Shown one piece after another: positions 1 to 14,000 of a stretch of 64,000 bases of DNA. The DNA comes from Diadema setosum. Its lineage: Eukaryota > Echinodermata > Echinoidea > Diadematoida > Diadematidae. The notes beneath the pieces were generated by a model, which saw only the letters and a list, made by a program, of their open reading frames with translations, was not told the origin of the DNA and made no database searches. Positions within the stretch are counted from its first letter, which is position 1. Every line of letters starts with the position of its first letter. The stretch is from positions 48,781,627-48,845,626 of the forward strand of contig NC_092686.1 in the NCBI RefSeq assembly GCF_964275005.1, read 5' to 3'. A program made the position numbers and the translations under genes.

Positions 1-430
1 ATTACATATATTACATCCTGTAACGTCATTCGAAATATTTTTGTAAAATGTGCCACATCATTTATACGCGACTATCATACAATGGATTTGTCAATGTGTG
101 CGTATTTGACATAAAGTGGGCTCTAAATACCTCTATACGGAATTTTTCTTAGAGTATATGAGTTACCCAAGATAACGTTAAAGGTGCAATAACAAAATGA
201 GGTGAAAGATAGTATGAAAAGAGACTTTAATGTGTAAAATAATTAAAATAGAATTAGGATTACTATTCAGACGACATTGGTATTTTTCCGGGGTGTTCAT
301 TTCAAACGTTGATGTTTGTCTGTCTTCAATTTTGCTGATTGTGATGACAGTACAGTGAAATGAAGACAGAGAAATATCAGAATTATACAGTAGAGAGGGG
401 TAGAGAGCAAGTTAGAGAAGTAAAACCAAC
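1..430 (-). other. Intron of the modular gene running off the window
   Basis: AT-rich sequence left of the discoidin exon. I find no open segment continuing the F5/8C domain here, so the intron presumably extends past the window edge. Confidence 0.6.
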
Positions 431-594
431 CTGCAGGTAGTCGTTGCCCTGGTAGGGATTTGTTAACCTGACTCCCGGGGCCCACCCCGTTGGCGAATTC
501 AGACGTGACTGATGAGCCGCATGTGATTCATTTAAAGTCGAGCTCGCCGAAAACTGGCAATCATTAATAAGGTAGTCCATGCGATCCGAGCAGT
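431..594 (-). CDS. Exon 25: start of F5/8C (discoidin) domain
   Basis: Phase 1 in and phase 0 out after Y-L-Q, a boundary common in discoidin domains. Hallmarks are an opening Cys, F-S-A-S-S, R-L-N-S-P-x-G-W-A-P and N-D-Y-L-Q. The acceptor is AACCATGCAG and the donor CTGCAG|GTTGGT. The rest of the domain (V-D-L-G onward) should lie on the next exon, left of the window. Confidence 0.85.
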
Positions 595-3055
595 CTGCAT
601 GGTTCATGAGAAAGGAGTGTAAGAACTCATATCTCTTCACCAGGTTTCACTGCAAGAAATTCACTCATTATTCTATTTTCTAACAAACAGTGAAATATAA
701 AGCGACATGATTCAACGCAGCACTCCCCTAATCTGCCTTTTGGGCCTAGAGAATCACTTCATTGCAACACAGATCAAACGAGCTCGTTTAATTTGAAAGC
801 TGTTATCAAACACCAACCATTTTAACGAAGGTATAATTCACGAACTGTGATTAAATGTAATTGAAATATTATCTGCTATTGCATGCAATTTGATTAATAA
901 GTAAATATATCAACATATTTCTAATCAACGGTACCTTCAATGGTGTAGGTAAGATCCAGTAGCAACATTTCCGAGTTATACCTGTCCCCCAGTATTACGT
1001 AACCATCGTTGTCAAGTCCACCTGTTTTGTAGTAGACGATCTCCATCGGGACTGTGGTGTTGATGACATCCAGCTCGATCGACATATGTCGACCATCATC
1101 GATCGTGAAGTTAAACCACAGAGTGAAGATGTCGGTGAAGAACATCTCAGAAAACTGGAAGGAACATTTCAGCACAGAATCAACGATTTAAGTGACTAAC
1201 ATCCTTCAATACAGACGTGACTGATACACAAATACCACCTTGGAGAAAAGTTTGATACTAACAAGAGCAAAACGATCAGAGGTATGAAGAGTGTGATGAC
1301 AAGCAAACCACTAATGTTCCCTCTACATAAACTCCTGCTACTTCAACAATCATCCCCAATATTAATGAATACTAATTACGATTATTAACATGAAAGATCG
1401 ACCCCATAACAGCCACATGGATAAACCTTGTCTATGGAAGAGGAAAATAACTATTCGTTTAATAAAAGTAAGAAAATCAAAAACTTGTTAAATATAAAGA
1501 CAACGTAGGTCAATTGCATACAAAATCATGATAAAGTAAAACCATCGACTGATGGCAGCGCTGGTAGATTCTTGGATTATCACAACGAATGGCTCTTTAT
1601 CTATCAAGTATCTAGTACGTAAATTGTCAGGGTTAGTCAAAGGGATGAAGAATGATCGAATGCTTACGTGAAATTTGATTCCCTCGTCACTAGTTTCTGT
1701 ACATAGTGACGGTCCCTCGATCTCGACCACGGGATCGACGCCGATGTAATATGGAATCATGAGATTGACCACGACTCCGTGGGCATGAGCGGTAGACTCC
1801 TCGTCGTGTTTGAGAGACAGGCGAGCATGTACCACGTCGCTATGGTGACAAAGACACAAGAAAACAAAAACATTTATGGTATCCATTTAATATTCCACTG
1901 CGATCCAGACTCTCAGAAAATGGGAACATATCAATACTCAAATCTTATCAAATTCTTGTAATTACGGGTAGAACAAACCGACAAATGCAACATGCTAAGC
2001 ATTGCAAAATTTAAGACCAAATCAGAAGAGTGTGTGGGTGTTTTATTTTTGTGGGGGTGTTAGATTCAGTCAACTTAATATGTAAAGTGAACATATAATC
2101 ACTATCCACTGACGGTATACTCTGGGTTTACAGAAAAGAAAGCGAAGAAAATTAGACTTCAATTCTAGATTGGAATAACGTTATGCCCATTGCAGAGCAT
2201 GAAAGATCATGACTTTGGTCTGTCATACCCCTGGTGCACGCTGCGAATGTCATAGTCCTCGATAGTCATGTTGAGATCGATAATGGGATAATCGCCAGGC
2301 ATCATGATCGCCTCCACAGTCTCGATAAATTCCACCTCCCGGTCCAAGCTGTAGAGAAACTTGATGCTGAAATCGAGCAAGGTTTGGTTGACGAGTTGGT
2401 AGTGGTCAGCGAGTTGGATCTCGAAGGAGACGATGATTTCGTCATCTTCATCTCCAGGTCCATTGTACTGATACTTGTGTGATGTACCTTGATATCACGT
2501 GAAAGAACAGTTGAATCTTACTTTTACGATTGACTCTGTAAAACAAGTATTTCCGTATTTACTAAAAAGAACAATGAAATAAGTCGCTATCATGACAATG
2601 ATTTCACAGAACATAATTGGACTTCCAATCAAAACATATTTGATTCTTTCAATGTTTGGTATAAACCATGAATAAGACAGACTCATATTGCACATTGAAG
2701 ATAAAATAAGACCTGTAAGCTCAAGTTGCACTGTGGACATGACTTGACAAAATAAGAAACAATATTTTTTTTTAAAGTTCTGTACAATATACAACACAGT
2801 TTTGAAGGAGTTACACAGAAACATAACAATTAACAATTTGTCTAGTTGATTAATACTTATACAAGTGCAAGAGATGACCTCCAAACTGATAAGAAAATAT
2901 TTTATGTTTATAAATGGGGATGGGGCTTATGTGGTTTTCAGTAATTTCATATCACTTCGGATCACTTAATTTCATAGCATATTCTCCTTCAGAGAGGGAC
3001 TTTGTGTAATAACGGGTATGTTACCGTTCAAAGGATTTGCTATTACTCTAAGACA

Positions 3056-3086
<31 letters not shown>

Positions 3087-6000
3087 AAGTCATCCTACCA
3101 TGGTTAGTTATGACGCCGAAGTCGATTAACGCGGTATCATTCTGCGACGATCCCTTTGTCGACACGGTGGTCGGAATGAACTCCTCATCCCACAGCTGGA
3201 AACAGCCAAAGTTTCTGCCAACGTGCTCGAGAGTGATGTCGGTGATGGTGAGAAAAGCTTCGTCTCCAGCGGTGGGCAGGGAAAGATTGATGGCCATAGG
3301 GGTGGTCATCGTTGGTGTTGATATGTTCAGGTAGTATCTCTCCTTCTGACCAATGGTCATACTTAGGTTTCCTCTTGGCCGAGTCACGTGGAATATCGGT
3401 TCAAAGTCCGTCTGTGAAATGGAACATAATCATGAGAGTGATTAGAGAGACCGTCCTGTTATCCACTGGACTTAATTAAATGGTCAAATTCGTATGAACT
3501 TCCTTACACAAAATGCCTATTATCAAATCAAAATCAAATCAACAGAAAGCTGGGATAATAAATTTTCTTGATACTTTCAATGATGGGCTTTTCTTTCTAG
3601 ATGTACAGCCCATGGGGGGGGGGGGGTGGTTGTGGCATAAATAGGTTGAAGTAACCGATACACACCTCCTCCTGGATAGTATCTTCTGTAGCGTTGAAAC
3701 CTGACTGCATGATGAACTCGTTGTAGCCGTTGATGGTTACCGAGGCGCCCAACCAAAATGTGTCACCTTCAGCAATGGTTTCATTGCCTTCAAGACGAGT
3801 CAGCAATTGTACACGAACCTACAGGGTCACCGAAGATAAGAGCCATGAAACATGGAATTAGTCTTTTTTGACATGTAAAATGACGCCAAATTATCAATTT
3901 CAAAAACTGGATGTAATGAATTGCCTTGATATGTCACACATGGTACCTCTATCGCCTTGCCTATCTATTCTGGCAAATGTCTGCGCTATTTGCCGATGGT
4001 ACTTTTCAAAATGATTTCCTTTTCGTTCAAACTAAACAACGGGAATTACGCCAAAATTGTGTCAAACTGTAAACTAGTAATAAACCTTCATACCGGTCAT
4101 AGTGCCGGTATGTCAAATTGTGTGTATGAATCATCGGCAAACATATACTCATCCTAACTAGATAATGTAGCATAGTAATAAATGCTTTTCAACGTACCAT
4201 AATTCATTTTAGGTGAAGAAAGTTGGTGCAAGTGTAAAGATTTGCTTTTTAGGATGAAGCTCAGGCTGTTGAAGGTAATAAAACTTCTTTTCAGTGACAT
4301 CTGCCACATTTCTGTGACAAATTTGCTCTCAGCCAATCAGACACAGGGATTTCAGTAGTTTGCAACAGGTATCGCAACTTGTCACTGATAACATGTTTTA
4401 TGAAACGGGACCCAGGAGCTTGCAAATGTGTCGTATTAATGACTGCACATAGCATCACTCTACAATTAAAAAAAAGGCTCACAGAATGATGAGATCAATA
4501 TCGCCTTCAGGCCTATTTTGGGGCTACCGTCCGTCTTTCTTTGATTTCTACCTTGTTCTTGTCGTATTTGACTGGTAGGCCCTCACTCTCGAGTCGCATG
4601 TTAGTAATCACTCCCGCGTCGATGTAGGCGGTGTCAAGATGCTCGTCGAAGGTTGACGAATTGTAAAAGGTCTCAAGGAACGTTCCATTAACGCATGGTA
4701 CGTTCCAGCCAGACGAAATCAACCGTGCCTCGCATATCGTTGTCTTGTAAGGACGCTCAACGTCGGACTGGAAATTGATCTCGTAGTGGGCGATTGACTC
4801 CGGTGGGATGTACATGTCAAGGTTGAACTCAACTACGCCTCCGATTGTCACCCGAGTTTCCGCGGGATTGTTCTTGATGAAAGTGAACTCTGGTAGGGTG
4901 TCCTGTTAAGTTGAACAAAACAAAATAGGGTATATCAAAGTTAACAAAATTATTATTGCATCAGATGTCAGCGGAATAATGTACTACAACAAAATCGTGT
5001 TTTTTTTTCTCATGCATGTAATAACTTACCAAGAAAATCATAGCATTTTTGTAGTGCAATAACAATTTTAGTAAGATTGCCAGAAATTACCAGAGGTGTG
5101 GCAGAGACTGAGTGACGGTCAGTGGGAAATGCCTGACCCTCTTACCAGGTGAGTTGAGACTTCTTCCACGTCAACGGTGATAGTGTCCGAGGCAGTGAAG
5201 CTGTCTGTGTCACCAACCTGAACTGAGACTCCAAAGGACTGTGGGTCGGGCAGTGTGAGGTTGTCGGGTGGCAGGGCTGCGTCTTCGAGCTTGACCACAA
5301 TTTGGCCGACAACACGATTATCAGCCTGTCTTGTGTTTGGTTCGACACCTGAAGTATGATCGATAGCATGATCGGCAGCATGATAACATACCTTTGGAGC
5401 CGTTGGAATGAAAGCATCAAAAGTAAATGCGTCTAAATTATGTGAATGTTCACTGACATTTACCCCCGAAAAGCAAATGAAACCAACACTGGGACCGACG
5501 AGAATCACTTCATTCTTATAATCTTATGAAAACCGAAGCTACCACGGACATTTATTGCAAAATTCCGTACTGTAAATCGAAAAGGTCCAAAATGATGTTA
5601 CTCTTTAACTCTACACACAATTGTATACACATACAGCCGGCATACGGGCAGCCATTCTTTAAAAGAAATATATAATTTCAGTCAAACCAGTAGGGTAACG
5701 CTTAGGTAACGGAGTTCTACCTGTATTCCTGATGGGTCCGATGTCGAGGAAGGCACGATCACGGTGTCCGTCCTCCTCGTAAGAAAGATACATTGCTTCT
5801 CTGGTATCATCAAAACACGGTACGTTCTCTCCTCCTAATCGCATGTGTGCTCGACACACCGATAGTGTGTTGTTGGGAGATTCGACATCGACCGCGTAGG
5901 TAGCCACAGAGTTAATGGGTGTGTACATGACGAGGGTGTAGACAGCCGTTCCACCTGCTTTCAAGTAGGTCGACTGTCCGGACTCGAGGAAAAACTTGAA

Positions 6001-9000
6001 TTGTGGATCTTCGTTTGACTGTAGGTGCAAAGTGAAAGTGACAGTTGCAATAGGTTTGATACTTCTAAGTGTGATCCATTCCCACAATAAATACAGACAT
6101 ATGTCATTCTATCATTTGTTAAAAAGATCTCATAACTGCATGATTAACGAGCATGATCAATCCCATTGAAGGAAGTATGAATTTTTAAACTCAAAGTATT
6201 GTTTTCAATACCGCTTGAAATATCTATTACTTGTACTTGATTACATCATAACTGTGTTGTCCTTTAACTTGTACAGACTATCATTAAATAAATTAAGACT
6301 TTCAAAAATTAATTCAGCAACTTAAGTCAATTGCTGCTTTCACACGTCAGTTGCGCTGTGTAACATCAGCAATACACATACAATGTTGTGTGTAAACATA
6401 CCGTCCCCTCTAGCAAGAGACAAAACACTCTGTCCCTCGGATAGGACATAAAATGGAGGTCCCGTGTATGAGAGAGTCACAGCTCATGCACGTAAAAGAT
6501 CCCGCTTCATTCATTCATCGCAAAGAGCAGGGTGTCTAACCCGGTGAAGTGGTCCCACCCCACCCCACAACCAACTGGACCCCATGGAAGACCGGCTTAG
6601 TGTAGCTGAATATGGGCTATCCAGCCATCCTCACAGATGGAAAATGAACAACAAATACCACAGATAGAACAAGCATTACATAGGCCATTTTGTCCTTAGA
6701 GTATTGATGTTGTCCCCTTGAACTTGGTACACATTGTTTAATTAAGAACTCAGTGCTTTAAACTGTTGATAAAAATTACACGGATTGTGGAGTGCTGGGT
6801 AAACTTACATTAGTCAGGGCTGGATCCTCGTCTAACTCTGTGACGTAATCAATGGTATCAGACCAAGATCCCGAGTGCCCCCACGTGGCTGAGACCGTTG
6901 TCGACAAGGTTTGGCCATCGGCGTGGTATTCGTGGTCTTCCCAGTGCATGTAGACGAGGAGAGTGACCGTGGCTGACAGACTGCTATCGGCATCCATGAT
7001 CTCCGTTAGGAAGGCGTTGGTGATCACGCCTAGCTCCACGGTGGCCCTGAGAGGTAGTCAAGCGAGAACATTGTGGAAATACAGACTACAGCATGAGGCC
7101 ATTTAATTCACACCGTGGTTATTGCGAAACCAAAAAAAAAAAATGTGCTGGATATACTGAGTTATTTGTTTGAAAAGAGGGGCGAAGTATTGTAACGAAT
7201 ACAAAATGTTTCTTTTTTTAAGATGATTTACGTTTGTGTCTATCTTTGGGGTCCTGTTTTTATCAAAGTGGCCAGGACACGTTATTCAGCATTAAACGTG
7301 CAGACTGTGTATTGATACAATAATTGAGCATGTCAAAAGTATCACATGTACTTGTAATGGTAAACTGACGTCTTCCTCTAAATCCGCTGCTTTGAAAGCA
7401 GATTGCTCGAAGGAAAACATTTATGGTCATAGCTCAGCAGTGAATCATCCCCTCGTTATTTGACCGGCTGTTTGCTGTAGTGTTACGACAGGTACGTTGT
7501 CTACGAGTGAATTTTTGACATTGTATGTTAACTTCCCTTGATTAACTCACTTGTCTGTAGCATCCGACGTGTTGGACGTGCTCTCGTAGGTGAACACGGT
7601 TCGGTTAGCATCAAAGCAGGGGAAGAGATCCCCTACGCTCAAGACTTCCACTCGACACACACTCATGAACGGTTTGCGCATGTCACCATCGTCCTTGGGT
7701 GGTTTGATGATCACGGTCAGGTCGGTGTGCGTCGTCTCGGCCGGGATGTCGATGTCGATGGTGAATGAGACCGCAGACTTGGAGTACAGCTTGTCATCGT
7801 TAGCGCGGTTGGTCAATGTGAAGCTAGGCTCCTATAATAAATGTCAATAAGAACGACATTCATTGTTTTCTATGTCACCTTGAGTACACATGTTAACAGT
7901 AAGCTTTCAGTTTTAAGTTTAATCTGTTTTCATATTTCTAAAAAAATAAACGGTGCTTTGTGATATAAGATACAAACATATGCACAAAAGGACTTTAGAA
8001 ATAACATTGAGAATGATTGAAAAAGGTCGTATGATATCAGTTTTTGCTATAATTTATTTCAAATATCGAGCGAAAATTGTTATCAATTAATATCTTGTTA
8101 TTGTTTTTAGCTAGGATAAACTACTGTGATCCCGACGTAGTGCTCAATGCCGTTTTTCCAGTCCATAAAGCTTTGGTGATTGGTAGATCATCTTTTAGAC
8201 GTATTTTTTGGTCCTTCTTATCAATTTGTGCTGGAGGAAATCTACAAAATATCAATTTTGTGGATTTTTAAAATTGTAGAGTCGGCGATTTTGTATGGTG
8301 AATAACGACATCATTTTCAATGACTTTCACAGACCTTGGCCGCTGATCCGTAATCTGTGAGTCTCTGATCTACGACGATGAGGGGGTAGTTCGTCATCCA
8401 CATCAAATCTTTCCCTTCCATCTCGTAGCGTACTCCAGCAGTTACCATTAACTCGGTGCCGTTAGAAACATCTGCAGGAAAATTTCATAATTAGATCAAT
8501 TTTTAAGAGCTTAGAGAATTTCCTGTGTTTAACAAATATAATGTAGGATAAAATACGTGGTTAGTGACTAACAGGAATGATTACATTTTCCATACATTGT
8601 CCTGGCATCGAATTTAATAATAGATAATGCTATATCTTTATTCAAAATGAAGTGGATAATTTTTTCATTTACGATTTGAGTGAACAAAAGCAGATTATTT
8701 GGCGAACAATACTGTGTAGTTGAAAGAAGGGAAAACAAGCCGTACCAGGAGCGTCAAACAGAAGTTGCGCACTGACGTGTAGCTTTAGCTCGCTGTCCCC
8801 CGAGTCCGACCGCCTGCCCACGTTGGAAATACGACCAAAGTCAAAGCGTACGAAGTCCCGATTTACACCGTCCTGTAAAATGAGAAAATATTACTGGTTG
8901 TTACAAAACGCAAAGTAAACTAACGCAAAGTAAACTTATTAGACGAGTTGGTTTGTACTATCAAGCAGTTGATACGAGGGAGAACTGTAACAAAAGAGAT

Positions 9001-12000
9001 TTGTCATATTTCGGGCAACGTACTCGTATCTTATTGTAAATTGTTGGAGGCCAACTGTGTTCAATTTCAGGTGAACATAATATCAGGATATCAACATGAC
9101 TACAGACGTTTCATGAATGGAAGTGAGTTGCTGATATCTTTTTGCACTAATTTGATGATGTAAACAGAAAAGAACCTTTGAGCAACATTGTTTCCTCACT
9201 TCACCTGCTCTATGTCTTTCTGGGCGGCGATGAATTAAAGTGTATAGAGATATAAGACACATACACTTTCTATTGGACCGTAAGTCGAAATATTCCAGTT
9301 TTGTTTTGATGAAGCAGTATCACTGGCCATGACCTCTACTAATAGCTACAACTGGTTTCAACACTTACAATTTCTAGGTAGGATGGAACGACCTTCCTCG
9401 CACAGGGGATGTTGTATCCAGCAGACACCACCTGCGCGCTGCACACCCTCAGCTGAGCCTCGTCACTGGCCGTCATCGGCAACGATAAATCGACGATAAC
9501 TCGCGATGTCGTACTTTCTTGGAGGTCGATGGTGATCACGAAGCCCACGCAGCCGCCGATGACCACTTGGTTACCGTCGATTGGATAGAAGTCGATCACG
9601 GGCTCGGAGGTCTAGAACAGGTACGGCAGAAGGAAAACATTAAAGATACTGATCAAAATATAAATGACGTCCTAATTAGATAATACAAAATGTTGTTATG
9701 AAGAGCATGCCACTCGTTAATCGATTATCTTAGCTTATTGACCTCAAAACCTCGTTTTACTCGGATAGCCTATCATTGATCGGCCTTGGTAGAAATGAAA
9801 CAGTAATAAAATATTCTGGGACTATAATTACGATAATTGAGTAGGAAAATGATGAAGTACAAGGAATGTCTTGTGACGAAAGATTAAAAAGCCTTCGTAA
9901 ATACAACAGAAGGCATATGGTAACTAAATTGAATTAGATACGCTACCATCGCACCATAAGACGATAAAACCTCATTCAGAAAAGTGGAATGTACCATATC
10001 GGGTGAACTGAGGGGCTGAGGGTTGATGCCATATTGGAATGAATAGATCTTGTCGTCCCCAACTGAGACTGCGACCCCCAGCCAGTGAGTGGAATAGTCC
10101 AGCAGCTCTGTGCTGTCTGTCAGATGTACCACGGCCTCTGTACTGATTGTGTTGCTGTCCGTGTCAGTCACACCGTAACGGAGTCCTGTGAATCAACATT
10201 GGACAAGCAAGTTATTCGTTTCGGTTATCTGCATTACTTCTTTACAAATACTTGACGATTATGTGAATACAAAAAAAATAATGAGTTTAGTCAAGTATGA
10301 TACGTATGTACACTTTCTAGGCATTCTCTCTTTGGTTACTACTTAAATGATGAACAAGTTTGTAGCAACGCAATATTGGAGTTTCAAAGAAATTTTACTT
10401 TACTTTACTAATTCAAACTTTGGTTTAAATGCGATTAACCAGAACAAATGATATATAGTGCAATACTGACATTCTCTATTTGTATACAAAAAAAAAAAAA
10501 AAAAAAAACCACCAAACAAACAAACAAAAGAACAAACAAAAAATGAAATATTAAATTTGTGATGACGACAGTGCCAAATACTTACCGTTATTGACCCATG
10601 TACCAAGGTCAAAGGTCGCGAGAACCGTCCAAATCGTGCCGTTGATCTCTGTGGTTTCATACGTGTAGGCTTCGTCAGACATGCAGTCATAATTTTGCCC
10701 TGCGTAGTGTAGAGAAAGTGTGACATAACAAACAAATAAACATTTGATCAGCAGTGTCTATGAAATAAGTCACGATGTGAAAGTCAGATTCTACCTCATC
10801 ACATCATAATCATGCGCACATTTTCGTGGAGTTAAAACATGCTTTCTCATTATATTCCGTTATAAAGCAATACGCTATTGCATTATTTTAAGATAAGCGT
10901 TTGCGTTTTACTATGTTAGTCTCGTCGGTATTATGTTTATGTATTATGTTGATAGCATATTGAGATGGTATTCATGATAGGATTAAAATATCAATAGCTA
11001 GGTAGTCAACAATCGATTTCGTGGTAAGGGATGGCAATAAACACAACAACAACAACGACGACAACGACGACAACAACAACAACCCATTTTCAATTCCATA
11101 GAAATAATTGCAGTTTATGTTACTCGTGGAATATTACAAACCTTTCCCTGCAAACTCATAGTCGCAGATCGTCATCGTTGGGTCCGTGGTGTAGTTGTCG
11201 GCAATGAGATCGATGACGATGTCCTCCGTAGCGTAGTTGGCCAGGGTAATGTTGATGGTGAAGATAGACGAAGATTCAACGCTCATGTTTTGTCCTAGCG
11301 GCCCGAATATATTCACAGCAGGTGTCTCTACAGCCTATGCGTAATGAAAAATAATTACGATACACAGAAGATTAAAATCTGTGTAAATGAAGAGTGACAT
11401 ATATAGATGGCAGCAATTGTTGGTTGACATGAACGAGATATTACAGAAAGTCAATAATTTAGCAGCCGGTGTGTCAGACGGAGATTTTTTTTTTCCTGCA
11501 GTACGTGCAATCTCCTTTCTTTTATTTCCATTTAGTTTAGCTCATTCATAACACAAATAGAAAAAAATAATCATTTTGGTATGCTCTAAACATGTTTTTC
11601 AGCAATTCCGTAGAGTGATATGACCTTAGCAAAATTTTTGACAATAAATAAATTGGAAGCTCCTTCAATATTATGAGCGACTGGTATGCCCGATAGCCCA
11701 CGTCATTTTGCTGATTATGATGATATGACGTTGTACATCATGCAGGGGCGGATCCAGGAATTCCGTAAAGGGGAAACGCATTTGCAAAATTAAAGAGGGG
11801 GCACACACCCCTCCTTTTTTTTTCTTTGTATTTATTTTACTTTAAATAAAGATGAGGAGGGGGGCGCGCGCCCTGTGCGCACCCCTCTGGATCCGCCACT
11901 GACGGTGATGTCGTTGTTCAATTCATGAAATGGAAACAATGTTTGTAATTATAGCCTGAAGTGCTGCTTCTTTAAAGGAAAGAACTGACTAAAAAAAAAA

Positions 12001-12676
12001 CAACAACAACAACACCATATTATAAACCACTCACCCAAGTGTGGGTGTCATTCACGGGGGTGAACTCCATGTCGGCGGTCCACACGTCCTCGCTGGAGCC
12101 GTACGTGACGGAGGCCGAGACGTGGTAGACGTCGCCGTACTGAGTGGCATCATTAGCCGTCAGGATCGCCTTCACCTGCAAGGTGATCTGGTTCGGCACG
12201 TCATCGGCCGAGTCGTCGGCGTTGTTAGTGATATCACCGAGGTCCATTAAGACTTGATCGTACTGTGAGAACACAAGGTAAGCAAGAAATTATCCTTTCA
12301 TCCCAGAGAAATAATGACACGTGACCCAACCATCAAAGGCCTTGACTGACAAAGAGCAAAATGTTTTTATAGTTTCTTTGAATTGATGGAAATGACAATA
12401 TTAGAAATTTCAATCTTTTTTGACTAGACTGGATAGGGCCATCAAGCAAACAGAAGTATTTTTTGTCGAGTCCTATGAAGGGCAAACAATCAAAGATGCA
12501 AATACCTGTGTAAGTTTGAATATATATGGCACAAACGAAGCCCACAATAGGTTCGATCAGCACTGATCATGACAGTTACAATTAAAACGTAAAAAGAATA
12601 GTTTTAATGCTTTAAAAATTCTTCTGGTAAAACTTGATTTACATAGTTACTTGCGAAACTATATATATATATATAC

Positions 12677-12713
<37 letters not shown>

Positions 12714-13958
12714 GGTATTTCAGTTTTATTTATTCATTTATTTTATTTTATTTTGGTTTGGTTTTAGGATGCCTACTTCTCGAAAAAAAAAAACCACCCA
12801 CGTATTCCACGATTACTTACTCGTCCGTCATTTGACGAAGCGCTGTACGATGTCACAACGCTGTTGGAGTCGAAGCTGGGGAAGTTTCCACCGACGGTCG
12901 CTATGACCGGATCATACAGGATGAAGACCGCACCATTGCCATCGTTCTGGGAGAAAAACTCAACGAAGACATCAGACGTCGTTCCCGATGGCAACCAGAG
13001 GGTGACTTGGAGCTCGACGTACTCACCGATATTAACTTCTGTCATGTTCGCCGATGTGGCAACTTTTTCGAAAAAGAAGGTCTCCTCGGTAGGAGTGCCA
13101 GAGTTCTAAATGAGGCAAATACCAAAATAATGGATGCAAAGTAAGCACACGAATTTAGACTACATATCTGTTTTTGCTAATGACTGCTTATGTAATATTG
13201 CTGATTGTTTTCATGATTTTAGATGGAAAATCATCATTAGTGATATTGCCATCATGATTCTTGATGCGATTGTAACAACAATATTGAAAGCAAGAGACTA
13301 TTAAGCAGAGGGGAGAAGATATGAGGTATGAGTTTTCTTCAATTTGTTTCCCTCTGTACAAATGACAATTTGTAAGATCGCAACTTACTGCTGATCTACA
13401 TTTGTACAAACATGTCCGGAAAAAAAAGGAACCAGCGGGAATCGAACCTGTCGTCTACTGGTGGAAGCGACACTGCCACCAGGCTGTCCCTGGTTGCCAG
13501 CAGTGACACGATGAACTTGGAACAAATACCGAAGCTCCGAAATTCCGACATTGTTATGCTAAAGTAGTCCAAGACGGACAAGGTATTTAATGAAAGCAGG
13601 AGATTGTAAAGCAGAGGGGTGAAGATATGACCGTAATAATAGATGCAGTATATGACAGGTTCAATTCCCGCTGGTTCCTTTTTTTTAGACATATTTGTTA
13701 AATGGATAGATCAGCAGTTGAGATCTTACAAAATTCATTTGTAGAAAGGGCAGACAAACTGAAGAAAACTCATACCTCACGACAGCCTGCACAACAATAA
13801 ATTTATCATAATGTTATCATCACGTGTTATAATCAACATTGTTGTCTCAACGAACTATAACTAGATAACTAGTTGCATTCTTGAAGACACCATTGTAGTA
13901 GCATAACCTAGTACATTCCCAGGATTCCTGTACTTTCCTTTGGACAGCCATTCATATA

Positions 13959-14000
<42 letters not shown>

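Larger units (their letters stand above)
595..12820 (-). other. Introns of the repeat-coding half
   Basis: The gaps between exons 7 and 25 run from about 150 to 1100 bp. Apart from the GT microsatellite, the 6.4-kb dispersed repeat and the 11.7-kb TIR fragment listed separately, they hold AT-rich sequence, A and T runs and a CAACAA-rich patch (11041-11082). I see no other coding segment in them. Confidence 0.6.

Noticed and set aside
3002-3334. Plus-strand frame over exon 21
   Set aside because: It is an antisense shadow of the minus-strand exon and of the GT tract.
13428-13500. tRNA gene on the minus strand
   Set aside because: B-box-like sequence is good but the acceptor and TPsiC stems pair imperfectly and it has an inverted partner, so a SINE is more likely.
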